64,000 nt of DNA from Collimonas pratensis (GTDB taxonomy: Bacteria > Pseudomonadota > Gammaproteobacteria > Burkholderiales > Burkholderiaceae_D). Below the pieces are notes generated by a model. That model was not told the DNA's origin, searched no databases, and worked only from the letters and a program-made list of their open reading frames with translations. The stretch covers positions 2,542,001 through 2,606,000 of the forward strand of contig NZ_CP013234.1 in NCBI RefSeq assembly GCF_001584185.1, read 5' to 3'. This document shows, piece after piece, positions 1 through 8,488 of the stretch (its first letter is position 1; each line of letters opens with the position of its first letter). A program made the translations under genes and the position numbers.

Positions 1-708
1 CAGCGCGAAGTCAGCGCGCCGGCGCTGCCGTATGACGGCGAAGTGATCGGCGCAGTGCAGCGTTCCAGCATCGATTCCACCGTGCACGACATTGTGGTTT
101 GCGCAGCGGGCACCTTGCCGGCCGAGCTGCACAAACTGTGGCGTACTTCGACTCCGGGCGGCTACCACGTCGAATACGGCTATTCCTGCATGGGTTATGA
201 AATCGCCGGCGGCCTCGGCGTCAAGCTGGCGCAGCCGGACCGCGACGTGATCGTGATGGTGGGCGACGGCAGCTACCTGATGATGAATTCGGAAATCGCC
301 ACCTCTGTCATGCTGGACCGCAAGCTGATCATCGTGGTGCTGGACAACCGTGGCTATGGCTGCATCAACCGTCTGCAGCAAGCTTGCGGCGGGGCACCGT
401 TCAACAACATGCTGGAAGATTGCCTGCAGGGGCCGCTTGGGGCGCCGGCTGTCGATTTTGCCGCACATGCCCGTTCTCTGGGCGCGCTGGCTGAAAACGT
501 CAAGACCATCGCGCAGCTGGAGGCCGCCATGCAAAGGGCACGCGCGGCCGACCGCACCTATCTGGTGTGTATCGACACCGATCCGACCCGCACCACCGAA
601 GAGGGCGGTTGCTGGTGGGAAGTGGCTGTGCCGGAGGTGTCGCAGCGCCAGCAGGTGCAGACGGCGCGGGCGGAATACGAACAGGCCCGGCAGCGGCAAA
701 AAGTGTAA
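1..708 (+). CDS. iolD: 3D-(3,5/4)-trihydroxycyclohexane-1,2-dione hydrolase IolD, C-terminal part
   Basis: The reading frame is open from the first base, so the gene begins upstream of the window; about 235 C-terminal residues are present. IolD is a thiamine-diphosphate enzyme that hydrolyses the ring of trihydroxycyclohexanedione to 5-deoxy-glucuronate in myo-inositol catabolism. The visible part is the C-terminal ThDP-binding domain, with the GDGSYLMMNSEI motif (GDG...N, cofactor and Mg2+ binding) followed by LDNRGYGCINRLQ, which is typical of IolD. The stop codon lies 19 bases before iolE, and iolB follows, so the three form one operon. The assignment rests on motif and context together; other ThDP enzymes share the fold, but the iolE-iolB neighbours make IolD very likely. 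Confidence 0.93.
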   Translation, partial: QREVSAPALPYDGEVIGAVQRSSIDSTVHDIVVCAAGTLPAELHKLWRTSTPGGYHVEYGYSCMGYEIAGGLGVKLAQPDRDVIVMVGDGSYLMMNSEIATSVMLDRKLIIVVLDNRGYGCINRLQQACGGAPFNNMLEDCLQGPLGAPAVDFAAHARSLGALAENVKTIAQLEAAMQRARAADRTYLVCIDTDPTRTTEEGGCWWEVAVPEVSQRQQVQTARAEYEQARQRQKV

Positions 709-727
709 ACATCAGCGAAAGAAAACG

Positions 728-1654
728 ATGACCAAACCATTTAACGTAAAGATCGGCATCAACCCGATTTCCTGGATGAACGACGATTTGCCGTCGCTGG
801 GCGGTGAGACGCTGCTGGAAACGGCTCTATCCGAAGGCGCGCAGATCGGCTATCGCGGCTTTGAACTGGGCAACAAGTTCCCCAAGGAGCCGGCTGCGCT
901 GGCCGCGGTGCTGGGAAAATATAATCTGGAATGCGTCTCGGGCTGGTATTCCGGCCGCCTGGCGACCGGCAGCGTGGAAGATGAAATCGAGGCAGTCGGG
1001 CCGCATCTGCGGCTGCTGGCGGAAAACGGTTCCAAGGTGATGGTGTACGGCGAGGTCGCAGACGCCATACAGGGGCGGCCAGAGCCGCTGTTCAAGCGCC
1101 CGCGCTTCCGCAGCGATCTCGAGTGGCAGCAGTATGCCGAACGGCTGACGGCGTTTGCGCGCTTTACCTTGTCGCACGGCGTGCGCCTATCATACCACCA
1201 TCACATGGGCGCCTATGTTGAGACGCCAGCCGATGTCGATCGCCTGATGGCATTGACCGGCCCCGAAGTCGGCTTGCTGTTTGACAGCGGCCACATCACG
1301 TTTGCCGGCGGCGATCCTGTCGCCATCTTGAAGCAGCATATCCAGCGCGTCTCGCATGTCCATTGCAAGGATGTGCGGCCAGCAGTGGTGAAGATGGCGC
1401 GCAACGGCAACTGGAGTTTCTTGCAGGCGGTGATCAACGGCGCCTTCACGGTGCCGGGCGACGGCGCCATCGATTTCGGCGCGCTGCTGCGGGTGCTGCA
1501 TCAGCATGGTTACCAAGGCTGGCTGGTGGTGGAGGCGGAGCAGGACCCCGTAGTGGCGCCGAGCTATCAGTACGCCGACATGGGTTATCGCCGTCTGGCC
1601 GCGCTGGTGCGTGAGATCGAGGTTGGCGCCGGAGCGCAGCAGGAGGCCGCATGA
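728..1654 (+). CDS. iolE: Inosose dehydratase IolE
   Basis: IolE dehydrates 2-keto-myo-inositol (scyllo-inosose) to the dione used by IolD. The 308-residue protein is the usual length and reads as a xylose-isomerase-like TIM barrel: an early GINPISW segment, HHHMGAYVET at about residue 158, LLFDSGH at about 181, HVHCKDVR at about 210 and WLVVEAEQDP near the end. These His, Asp and Glu positions are the metal- and substrate-binding residues of the family. The same frame extends upstream into iolD, but the conserved MTKPFNVKIGINPISW start is at 728. Its stop overlaps the iolB start by 4 bases (ATGA), which suggests translational coupling. Confidence 0.95.
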   Translation: MTKPFNVKIGINPISWMNDDLPSLGGETLLETALSEGAQIGYRGFELGNKFPKEPAALAAVLGKYNLECVSGWYSGRLATGSVEDEIEAVGPHLRLLAENGSKVMVYGEVADAIQGRPEPLFKRPRFRSDLEWQQYAERLTAFARFTLSHGVRLSYHHHMGAYVETPADVDRLMALTGPEVGLLFDSGHITFAGGDPVAILKQHIQRVSHVHCKDVRPAVVKMARNGNWSFLQAVINGAFTVPGDGAIDFGALLRVLHQHGYQGWLVVEAEQDPVVAPSYQYADMGYRRLAALVREIEVGAGAQQEAA

Positions 1655-2445
1655 GACTGTTAGTCAAGGGCCAGCCGCAAGGGCGGGAAATCGTCAGCGT
1701 CACGCCGCAGTCGGCGGGCTGGAAATTCGTCGGCTTTGCCGCCTATCGCCTGGCGGCAGAAGAGCGGATCCGTTTTGACACCGCGGAGCGCGAAATCTGT
1801 ATCGTGGTGCTGCGCGGTGTTGTCAGCGTACAGACCGGCGATCACAGCTGGAAAGAGATTGGCGAGCGCGACAGCGTGTTCGATCAGGTTTCCCCTTATT
1901 CGGTGTATGTGCCGCATCATCACGCGGTCACTATCACTGCACACAAGGATGCCGAGATCGCTGTCTGCAGCGCGCCGGGAAATAGCGATCTGGATGCACG
2001 CCTGATCGAGCCGGCCATGACGACACGTTCGGTGCGCGGGCGCGGCAGTAACACGCGTTATGTCTGCGACATCCTGCCGCAGACCGCAGCGGCCGATCAT
2101 TTGCTGGTAGTGGAAGTGGTGACGCCGGCCGGGCATTCCTCCAGCTATCCGCCGCACAAGCACGATACCGACAACCTGCCGCAGGAAAGCTTCCTCGAAG
2201 AGACCTATTACCATCGCCTCAACCCGCCGCAGGGTTTTGCCTTCCAGCGTGTGTATACCGACGACCGTGCGCTGGACGAAGCGATGGCGGTCGAGAACCA
2301 TGATGTCGTCATGGTGCCGCGCGGTTACCATCCAGTGGTGGCGCCGCATGGCTACGATAGCTATTACTTGAACGTGATGGCCGGCCCCAAGCGTGAATGG
2401 CATTTCAAAAACGATCCGGCGCATGAATGGATGCTACAGCGCTGA
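1651..2445 (+). CDS. iolB: 5-deoxy-glucuronate isomerase IolB
   Basis: IolB isomerises 5-deoxy-D-glucuronate, the IolD product, to 2-deoxy-5-keto-gluconate. The 264-residue protein is a bicupin: a first cupin with VPHHHAVTI at about residue 90 and a second with YPPHKHD at about 168 and MVPRGYHPVVAPHGYDSYYLN near 230. The spaced His and Glu residues are the expected metal ligands. The start codon overlaps the iolE stop. It is the last gene of the operon in this window and is convergent with the two-partner secretion genes, whose stop is only 35 bp away with no clear terminator between them. Confidence 0.95.
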   Translation: MRLLVKGQPQGREIVSVTPQSAGWKFVGFAAYRLAAEERIRFDTAEREICIVVLRGVVSVQTGDHSWKEIGERDSVFDQVSPYSVYVPHHHAVTITAHKDAEIAVCSAPGNSDLDARLIEPAMTTRSVRGRGSNTRYVCDILPQTAAADHLLVVEVVTPAGHSSSYPPHKHDTDNLPQESFLEETYYHRLNPPQGFAFQRVYTDDRALDEAMAVENHDVVMVPRGYHPVVAPHGYDSYYLNVMAGPKREWHFKNDPAHEWMLQR

Positions 2446-2480
2446 TTCTCTTGTATCTGCGTTGCACAGTGCTGGTTTGT

Positions 2481-4220
2481 TCAAAACAGAATAGCTGCAT
2501 TCACCCAGATCTGGGCTGGCGGTGCTGCAAATTGTCCGGCAGAGGACCCGATACGACGACTATAGGCGAGTTCCATTGAAAATTGTTTTTGATATTGCCA
2601 CGATAAACCAACACCATAGCCACTCGCGGAAAACAAATTGCCGGCTTCGCTTTGGGCGTTTTTGTTGATTTGCCCGCGGCCAAAATCATAAAAGATGTTC
2701 GTTGACAAGCCTGGGATAAAAGTAAGTGCCTTTGTCAAATTGGCAGATGCCACTATGCCTTGATCAACGCTGGCCATATTGCTATTGTATGCGCGCACGC
2801 CGCCAGCGCCTGACAAAGGCATTTGTTCAGAGGCATCCAGGTGGGTATTGCTCAATTGTGCCGTTAGTTTAATGCTGGATAGAATGCCAGGTGCCAAGGC
2901 TTGAGTAAATTCAGCATTGAGATTCGATTTGAGATAACCCCCGTGAGGTAAGGCCTCTATATTGTAGATGCCAGGATCACGAATTTGTAATGAACCTGCT
3001 GTCAGGACGGATGAGAATTGCAGCACGTTGAGCTTGTCCATGAAACTTCCTTGATACATGCCGGACAGTGCTATTTCTGCAGATTGAGAATGGCGTTTCT
3101 GGTGAAATCCAAACAACGTATCTGTCAAATTTTTGTCATATAAGGCTGCGCGCAGGGACAGGTTTGCATTGCCGGCTTGCATTAAAGAGCGGCTTGCATA
3201 AAGACCGAAAATTTCAGCCAAGCCGTCGCTTAAATCGGCAAGGCCACCGCCGGCAGAGTAGTTTGCCCGCGTATAAGAACCGCCGATGCGTGTCCCTTGA
3301 TAGCCAAATGGCAATTCATAGGAAACCTGGCCGATGACGCTGGCGCCATCTTTCGCGTCTTTATTTTGCAGAGCTTGTGGGCTGGATAATGCGGTTGCCT
3401 GCAATTGATCGCCCAAACCCAAAGGGTTGTTAACCACAATTTGTCCGCCAACCCGGTTTTTTCCTGAAGACGGGGAGCCTGAATTATCGACAAGCAATGC
3501 TGCCCGTATCCGCTTGGCTGCGGCGATTTTCAAGTCAAGCTGCGTCGAGCCAATTTCGGTGCCTGGTGATAATTGCGGTACCACTGCATCGACGCCAGGT
3601 AAGTCAGAAATACGCTTGATAGCGTCGGTAACGTCGTGCCAAGTCAATGGGTGCGTGCCGTCAGCGGTTGCGTCATTGGATCTGAGAGTGAATTTTTCAA
3701 GCACGTCGGTAGCGACTGATGAGTGGTTGGCAAACCGGACTGACTGTATTTTTGCTTGCATGAATTCAAAGTGGAGGGTGCCATTGCTAATGTCCTGTCG
3801 AGGCACTTGAACAAAAGCCAAGAGATCCACTTCCTGTCGCAAAATGGCATCGAGCCGATGGCGGACTTGGTCAATATCAGAAAACAGTAAGCGACGCCCT
3901 TTGTAGGCATCAAACAAAGCCTGTATTTTTTTTTCTACAGGTTCAGTGAAATGGTAGTCAATGCTGAATTGATTGATCAGGATTCTGGTGGATTCCGCTT
4001 TTTGATTGTGCTCTGCATCATATTTAGGCCCCAGCCCGTTTTCCGGAGCCACTTTTCCTGGAGAAACTGAACGCATTTGTGTCGCATCGGAACCAAAATC
4101 AATCAGGGCTTTGTTCTGTTGTAATAATGTGCCGGTGGTTGTAGGCGCTTTGGGTATATCTGCCGCACTGGCATTGATGCATAAAACGGCATGACTTATT
4201 AAACCAAATATTTTTTTCAT
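2481..4220 (-). CDS. TpsB-type outer-membrane transporter (ShlB/FhaC/HecB family)
   Basis: This is a two-partner secretion pore that would move the TpsA protein encoded just upstream across the outer membrane. From the ATG at 4220 it is 579 residues: a signal peptide (MKKIFGLISHAVLCINASAA), a spacer, POTRA-like repeats at roughly residues 80-235 (INQFSIDYHF, then a YKGRRLLFSDIDQ segment), and a long beta-barrel that ends in Phe (AAILF), typical of outer-membrane insertion. The frame extends to a TTG at 4238, but the ATG gives a cleaner signal peptide. Base composition is clearly more AT-rich than the iol genes or the BCCT gene on either side, suggesting acquisition. The cargo is probably the short TpsA at 4538-5413. 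Confidence 0.88.
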   Translation of the reverse strand: MKKIFGLISHAVLCINASAADIPKAPTTTGTLLQQNKALIDFGSDATQMRSVSPGKVAPENGLGPKYDAEHNQKAESTRILINQFSIDYHFTEPVEKKIQALFDAYKGRRLLFSDIDQVRHRLDAILRQEVDLLAFVQVPRQDISNGTLHFEFMQAKIQSVRFANHSSVATDVLEKFTLRSNDATADGTHPLTWHDVTDAIKRISDLPGVDAVVPQLSPGTEIGSTQLDLKIAAAKRIRAALLVDNSGSPSSGKNRVGGQIVVNNPLGLGDQLQATALSSPQALQNKDAKDGASVIGQVSYELPFGYQGTRIGGSYTRANYSAGGGLADLSDGLAEIFGLYASRSLMQAGNANLSLRAALYDKNLTDTLFGFHQKRHSQSAEIALSGMYQGSFMDKLNVLQFSSVLTAGSLQIRDPGIYNIEALPHGGYLKSNLNAEFTQALAPGILSSIKLTAQLSNTHLDASEQMPLSGAGGVRAYNSNMASVDQGIVASANLTKALTFIPGLSTNIFYDFGRGQINKNAQSEAGNLFSASGYGVGLSWQYQKQFSMELAYSRRIGSSAGQFAAPPAQIWVNAAILF

Positions 4221-4435
4221 TTTTGGGGATGTAAACAAGATTGCTTTATATTTTCAAATGCAAAAATATAGATGGTAAATAATTGTGAAAGGAAAATGAC
4301 TGCAGATATTTAAATTGATTTATGTAAAAAATAATATTTTCAGATGTTGTAGAAAATGGGTTTTTACATGACACGGAACGTCATTAATGGGAGATTTATT
4401 ATTTCCAGTCGACAGGTAACTGTAGGTGAATAATT

Positions 4436-4466
4436 TCCATCATTTCCATTTTATGGAAATGATGGA
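4436..4466 (-). promoter_or_regulatory. Perfect 14-bp inverted repeat between tpsA and tpsB
   Basis: Arms 4436-4449 and 4453-4466 are exact complements around a TTT loop, making a strong hairpin in the 317-bp AT-rich gap between the TpsA stop and the TpsB start. Neither side has the long T-run of an intrinsic terminator. It may instead act as an attenuator, processing site or 3' stabiliser that sets unequal expression of cargo and pore. No coding gene is visible in the rest of the gap (4221-4537). Confidence 0.5.
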
Positions 4467-4537
4467 GAGTTAGTCGATTACGGATTTATCTTGTTTGGGA
4501 TTTGGAAAAAATCACGTTCCTGCTTCCCATAACTGGA

Positions 4538-5413
4538 TTATTTCAGACGCTGCTTGACAATGCCGCTGATATTGGTGTCGCTGGTGTTGTTACTTATGTT
4601 GACAAAATTAGTGGCAGAAATTATTCCAGTATGATTGATCACACTATCTACAAGACCTGCAGCCTGTAAATTCACCTGTGCGAAATAATATCCGGGAGTG
4701 CCAACCAGAGTCGGCATGGTGGTCGTTAAGGAGCCGGCATTATTGATCGAAGCATGCTCAACTGGATTGAAAGAACGTACGTAGGGGACAGCACCTTGAG
4801 TCTGTGCCAACTCCTGATCTGTTCCGGCTACTAAGCCGATACTTCCGTTTTTAGTTGTGATAGCCCCGCTGCTGCCATTGACAATATGTGGTGCAAACAG
4901 AAAAGCTCCGTAGCCATCAGCGTTGATTGTCCCATTGTTTTCGACCGTGGCGTTGTTGCTGCCAATATTGTCTGAAAAAATGTAAGATGAAGTGGCGTTG
5001 TTAAATGCCATATCGGAAATGTTCAATGTGGATAGAACGACGCCCCCTGCATTGATTTGTGCTCCAGCGCCAACCATGATGCCATTGGGATTAACCACAA
5101 AAACTCTGCCATTGGCACTGAGTGTGCCCTGAATATTGGTAATGTCGTTGGAGTTGACGCGATTCAAAATGGCTGACTTTGTACTAGGCTGAGTAATGTT
5201 GACGCTTTCTCCTTTGGCAATATTGAAATTATTCCAATTGAGGATCAATTTGTCGGAAGTTTGATTGATGCTGGTATTGACGCCGTTGGTGGTAATGGTT
5301 CCGGTTCCGCCATTGGCTATCGTGCCTGTCCCTACAGCAAAGACTTGGCCCGCGCATGACAGAGAAATAACAGCGGCAAGAAATTTGATACGGCGATTAG
5401 GGTGGTGTGACAT
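4538..5413 (-). CDS. Short TpsA-like protein with filamentous-haemagglutinin N-terminal (TPS) domain
   Basis: The 291-residue protein starts with an AAGGA ribosome site and a signal peptide ending near GQVFA. The rest looks like a TPS secretion domain: LNWNNFNIAKGESVNITQPS at about residue 75, SAILNRVNSNDITNIQGTL, then the signature VNPNGIMVGAGAQINAGG at about residue 108. Repetitive beta-helix-like sequence (ITTKNGSIGLVAG) follows. Ordinary TpsA proteins carry a passenger of one to several thousand residues after this domain; here the protein ends almost where the TPS domain ends. The TpsB gene follows on the same strand. It may be a naturally minimal exoprotein or a gene truncated by an early stop; the downstream gap is too short and AT-rich to hold a lost passenger. 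Confidence 0.85.
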   Translation of the reverse strand: MSHHPNRRIKFLAAVISLSCAGQVFAVGTGTIANGGTGTITTNGVNTSINQTSDKLILNWNNFNIAKGESVNITQPSTKSAILNRVNSNDITNIQGTLSANGRVFVVNPNGIMVGAGAQINAGGVVLSTLNISDMAFNNATSSYIFSDNIGSNNATVENNGTINADGYGAFLFAPHIVNGSSGAITTKNGSIGLVAGTDQELAQTQGAVPYVRSFNPVEHASINNAGSLTTTMPTLVGTPGYYFAQVNLQAAGLVDSVINHTGIISATNFVNISNNTSDTNISGIVKQRLK

Positions 5414-6136
5414 TTTATTTCCTTTTTAATATCATCGAAATGAATGAAATTGTTTTTCCATAAAACTGATATGGATCAACAACAGAGGGACTACCCTAGT
5501 TAAAGAAAAGTTAATTAATGCACACTCCTGTCAAGGTATTAATCAAAATTTCTTTAATTCTGAATTGTTTTTTTATCAAATTTTGTTCTATTTAATGAGG
5601 TGCAGCGTAAGATGCAAATAATGATTTTCCGATACGTGATTATTTGCGATTTAATTGTCAATATATCTATTTTCTGATATCGGAACAACCAGATGAAAGC
5701 GATCATCAATATCGATTTTCTTGATATTGCCGACGGGAGATTTGCGAAACAGTTTTTTGATTTGAACGGAACTTGGAGCAAGATTTGACGGCAATTTAGG
5801 TTGGAGCAGTAAACAGCCGTTTTATCCAAGGGTAGAGAGCTGATGCACGGCTGACCGGTCTGGCAGACCAAACTTTGCAAGTGGAAAATTGCGGAGCAAT
5901 GTTTGACCCTGTTCGATCAGGCATTGAGGACGCCGCGAGATTTCGCCGCCGCCGCACGCGAGTTGGCTGGCGCGATATTCGAGAGGATTATTTTGATTCT
6001 GGCCTGATGCACCCACGTCTAATTGTGTACTGTCGTTGTGAAATAAATTTGCCAATTTCGATTGACCAAAGCTATCAAGTTGCCTTATGATTCTGTCTTC
6101 GCGATTGCAGCAAGTCTTACGGGGCTTCGCAGTTAA
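5414..6136. other. AT-rich intergenic region between tpsA and tRNA-Leu
   Basis: These 723 bases hold the tpsA promoter region (minus strand) and the leader of tRNA-Leu. Short open frames occur on both strands (for example 5554-5880 minus), but none has a ribosome site, a plausible fold or family resemblance, and one runs into the tRNA. Fragments on the minus strand around 5820-5960 faintly resemble a LuxR-type helix-turn-helix spread over more than one frame, which could be a decayed regulator. I do not call a gene here. Confidence 0.5.
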
Positions 6137-6221
6137 GCCCACGTGGCGGAATTGGTAGACGCGCATGGTTCAGGTCCATGTGCCGCAAGGTGTGGGGGTT
6201 CGAGTCCCTCCGTGGGCACCA
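6137..6221 (+). tRNA. tRNA-Leu (anticodon CAG)
   Basis: An 85-base gene with encoded CCA. The acceptor stem GCCCACG (6137-6143) pairs with CGTGGGC (6211-6217), the D-arm has GGCGGAATTGGTAGACGC, the anticodon stem CATGG/CCATG encloses the loop TTCAGGT, and a long class II variable arm precedes the GGTTCGAGTCC T-arm. The anticodon CAG reads CTG leucine codons. An intrinsic terminator follows 27 bases later. The gene marks one edge of the AT-rich two-partner secretion patch. Confidence 0.97.
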
Positions 6222-6248
6222 GGAAACTGGTGTGAGAAGTGTAGAGAA

Positions 6249-6282
6249 ACCGCATAAACAGTCATGTTTATGCGGTTTTTTT
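6249..6282 (+). terminator. Intrinsic terminator of tRNA-Leu
   Basis: Arms ACCGCATAAACA (6249-6260) and TGTTTATGCGGT (6265-6276) are perfectly complementary around a GTCA loop and are followed by six T residues. An ATG inside this structure at 6264 opens the frame of the next gene, but it cannot be that gene's start. Confidence 0.92.
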
Positions 6283-6365
6283 GTTTTCCGGGCAGCCTTT
6301 GTGGTTTTGTCATCGGGGGAAGTTTGCCGTATTATGCAAAAACCATAACAAGCTCGAGGTTGCCC

Positions 6366-7901
6366 ATGGTTTTTATCGCATCGCTCGCGTTGCTTTCTCT
6401 GTTTGTGCTATGGGGTGCGCTGTCGCCGCTGGGACTGACTGCCGTGATGCAGGCGGCGCTGGGCAGCACGATTGTCAATTTCGGCTGGTTCTACCTGCTT
6501 TCAATGTTCAGCTTCCTGGTGTTTGCGCTATACCTGGCATTCGGACGCTTTGGTGCGATCCGGCTCGGCGGCGAGGATGCTGAACCGGATTTCAGCCGGC
6601 ATAGCTGGTTTGCCATGCTGTTTGCCGCCGGCATGGGCATCGGGCTGGTGTTCTGGGGCGTGGCGGAACCGGTTTCGCATTTTGCTACGCCGCCCAGCGG
6701 TCCGGCCGGCGGCCCCGAGGCGGCCCGCATCGGCTTGCGTTATGCGTTTTTCCATTGGGGTTTGCATCCATGGGCGGCCTACTGCGTGGTGGCGCTGGCC
6801 TTGGCGTTTTTCCAGTTCAACCGCAACCGGCCGATGCTGATGAGCACCACCTTCGAGCCGCTGATCGGCAAATATGCCCAGGGTCCCCTGGGGCAGGCCA
6901 TCGATATCCTGGCGATCATCGCTACCGCCATCGGCGTCGCCACCTCGCTGGGGTTCGGCACCCTGCAGATCAGCAGCGGCTTGCACAAGGTGTTCGGCCT
7001 GGACAACGGCCTCAGCCTGCAGCTGTCGGTGATTGCGGTGGCCGCGGTGCTCTATCTAGCCTCGTCGCTCAGCGGGCTCGACCGCGGCGTCAAGATCCTC
7101 AGCAACCTCAACATGGTGCTGGCGCTGCTGCTGATGCTGTTTGTGCTGGCACTGGGGCCAACCTTGTTCATCATGGATGCGCTGACCACCACGCTAGGCG
7201 ACTACCTGGATAACCTGATCAGCATGAGCATGCGCATGACGCCGTTTTCCAAAGGCACCTGGATTGCCGACTGGACCTTGTTCTACTGGGCCTGGTGGGT
7301 GACCTGGGCACCGTTCGTCGGTACCTTCATTGCCCGCATTTCGCGCGGCCGCACCATCCGCGAATTCGTCACCGGCGTGCTGCTGGTGCCGTCATTGATC
7401 AGTTTTCTCTGGTTCGCCACCTTTGGCGGCGCTGCGTTGCACGGCATCATGTTCGAGCATCTGCCGCTGGTGGATATAGTCAAGCAGGACAGCTCGCTGG
7501 CCTTGTTTTCCTTGCTCGATCACCTGCCGTGGACCACCCTGACGTCGCTGATCGCGATCGTGCTGGTGTCGGTGTTCTTCATTACCTCCGCCGATTCGGC
7601 GACCTTCGTGCTGGGCATGATGAGCAGCAAGGGCAGTCCGGCGCCGTCGGCCCGCATCAAGCTGGCCTGGGGCGTGCTGACCGCCTTGATTGCGGCGGTG
7701 CTGTTGATGGCTGGCGGCTTGAAGGGCTTGCAGACAACTTCGATCGTGATTGCCTTGCCGTTCATGATCATCATGCTGTTGATGTGCGTGAGCCTGTTCC
7801 GGGCGCTGGGCGAGGAGGCCGATACGCTGGAGCGCCGGCGTCACGCGCGCGATCGGTTGCTGGAGCGTTTGCTGCGGGAGCGCGAGCAAACGCCGTCCTG
7901 A
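6366..7901 (+). CDS. BCCT-family transporter (betaine/choline/carnitine type)
   Basis: An inner-membrane transporter for quaternary ammonium compounds, probably Na+- or H+-coupled. The 511-residue protein has about twelve hydrophobic segments, the family stretch GMGIGLVFWGVAEPVSHF at about residue 95, FYWAWWVTWAPFVGTFIARISRG at about 308 and VFFITSADSATFVLGMMSS at about 405. I start at 6366, preceded by GAGG at suitable spacing, because the longer frame to 6264 begins inside the tRNA terminator. The cytoplasmic tail is short, so osmosensing by a long C-terminus is unlikely. It is convergent with the GNAT gene with a 2-bp gap. The substrate cannot be decided from sequence alone. Confidence 0.9.
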   Translation: MVFIASLALLSLFVLWGALSPLGLTAVMQAALGSTIVNFGWFYLLSMFSFLVFALYLAFGRFGAIRLGGEDAEPDFSRHSWFAMLFAAGMGIGLVFWGVAEPVSHFATPPSGPAGGPEAARIGLRYAFFHWGLHPWAAYCVVALALAFFQFNRNRPMLMSTTFEPLIGKYAQGPLGQAIDILAIIATAIGVATSLGFGTLQISSGLHKVFGLDNGLSLQLSVIAVAAVLYLASSLSGLDRGVKILSNLNMVLALLLMLFVLALGPTLFIMDALTTTLGDYLDNLISMSMRMTPFSKGTWIADWTLFYWAWWVTWAPFVGTFIARISRGRTIREFVTGVLLVPSLISFLWFATFGGAALHGIMFEHLPLVDIVKQDSSLALFSLLDHLPWTTLTSLIAIVLVSVFFITSADSATFVLGMMSSKGSPAPSARIKLAWGVLTALIAAVLLMAGGLKGLQTTSIVIALPFMIIMLLMCVSLFRALGEEADTLERRRHARDRLLERLLREREQTPS

Positions 7902-7903
7902 GA

Positions 7904-8452
7904 TCAGGCCGCGGTGGAAAAGACGACCAGCTGGTAGTTTTGCTGCTGACAGCTGAAGGGCGCCAGGGCGGTCATTTTCAAGCCCTGGACATGCGCCGCC
8001 AGCGAATGCGGATTGCGGTCATCGATGAAGGCGGCGCCAAGATCGTAGCTGGCGCGGGCATGGGTTTTGACGGCGGCGAACAGTTTTTGCAAGATGCCCT
8101 GGCCGCGCCATTGCCTGCCGATGCATACCGGGCCGTACACAAACACCCGCAGCTGCTGCAAGGAGCGGCCTTCAAACTGCTGCTGGCCGAAGCTGGCGAG
8201 CATGGCTTCCACCACCGGATGGCGCGGCTGCGTCTCGCTCGGCAGCATGCAGACGAAGCCCGCCAGCTGTTCGCCATCGACCGCCACGACAATGCCGAGC
8301 GCCTGGTTGATGGCAGCGAGCTGCTGCTCGTTCATGCTGGAGACCACGAAGCCCTGTTTTTTCTCGTCTGCGCTGAGCTGGTCCGGGGTGTTCTGCAGCT
8401 GCAGCCGCACTATCTTAGGATAATCCTCGCTGCGCGCCAGGCGTATTTCCAT
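7904..8452 (-). CDS. GNAT family N-acetyltransferase
   Basis: A predicted cytoplasmic acetyl-CoA-dependent N-acetyltransferase of unknown substrate. The 182-residue protein has the GNAT acetyl-CoA pyrophosphate loop GRQWRGQGILQKLF at about residue 112, preceded by a VYGPVCI beta-strand, as expected for motif A. The chosen ATG (8452) has GAGGA eight bases upstream; a longer frame to 8482 lacks spacing for that site. It lies 36 bp downstream of the stop of the large peptide synthetase on the same strand, so it could be cotranscribed with it, possibly for tailoring or self-protection, but this is only inferred from position. Confidence 0.8.
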   Translation of the reverse strand: MEIRLARSEDYPKIVRLQLQNTPDQLSADEKKQGFVVSSMNEQQLAAINQALGIVVAVDGEQLAGFVCMLPSETQPRHPVVEAMLASFGQQQFEGRSLQQLRVFVYGPVCIGRQWRGQGILQKLFAAVKTHARASYDLGAAFIDDRNPHSLAAHVQGLKMTALAPFSCQQQNYQLVVFSTAA

Positions 8453-8488
8453 GATGGTCATTCCTCTATCAACTTTTCTCAAGCGATT

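Noticed and set aside
5820..6130. Possible decayed LuxR-type regulator on the minus strand
   Set aside because: Only short stretches look HTH-like and they need more than one frame, and one frame runs into the tRNA. The likeness is too weak to name a pseudogene.
6264..6365. Longer N-terminus for the BCCT transporter
   Set aside because: The ATG at 6264 lies inside the intrinsic terminator of tRNA-Leu. The ATG at 6366 has a ribosome site and a normal first helix.
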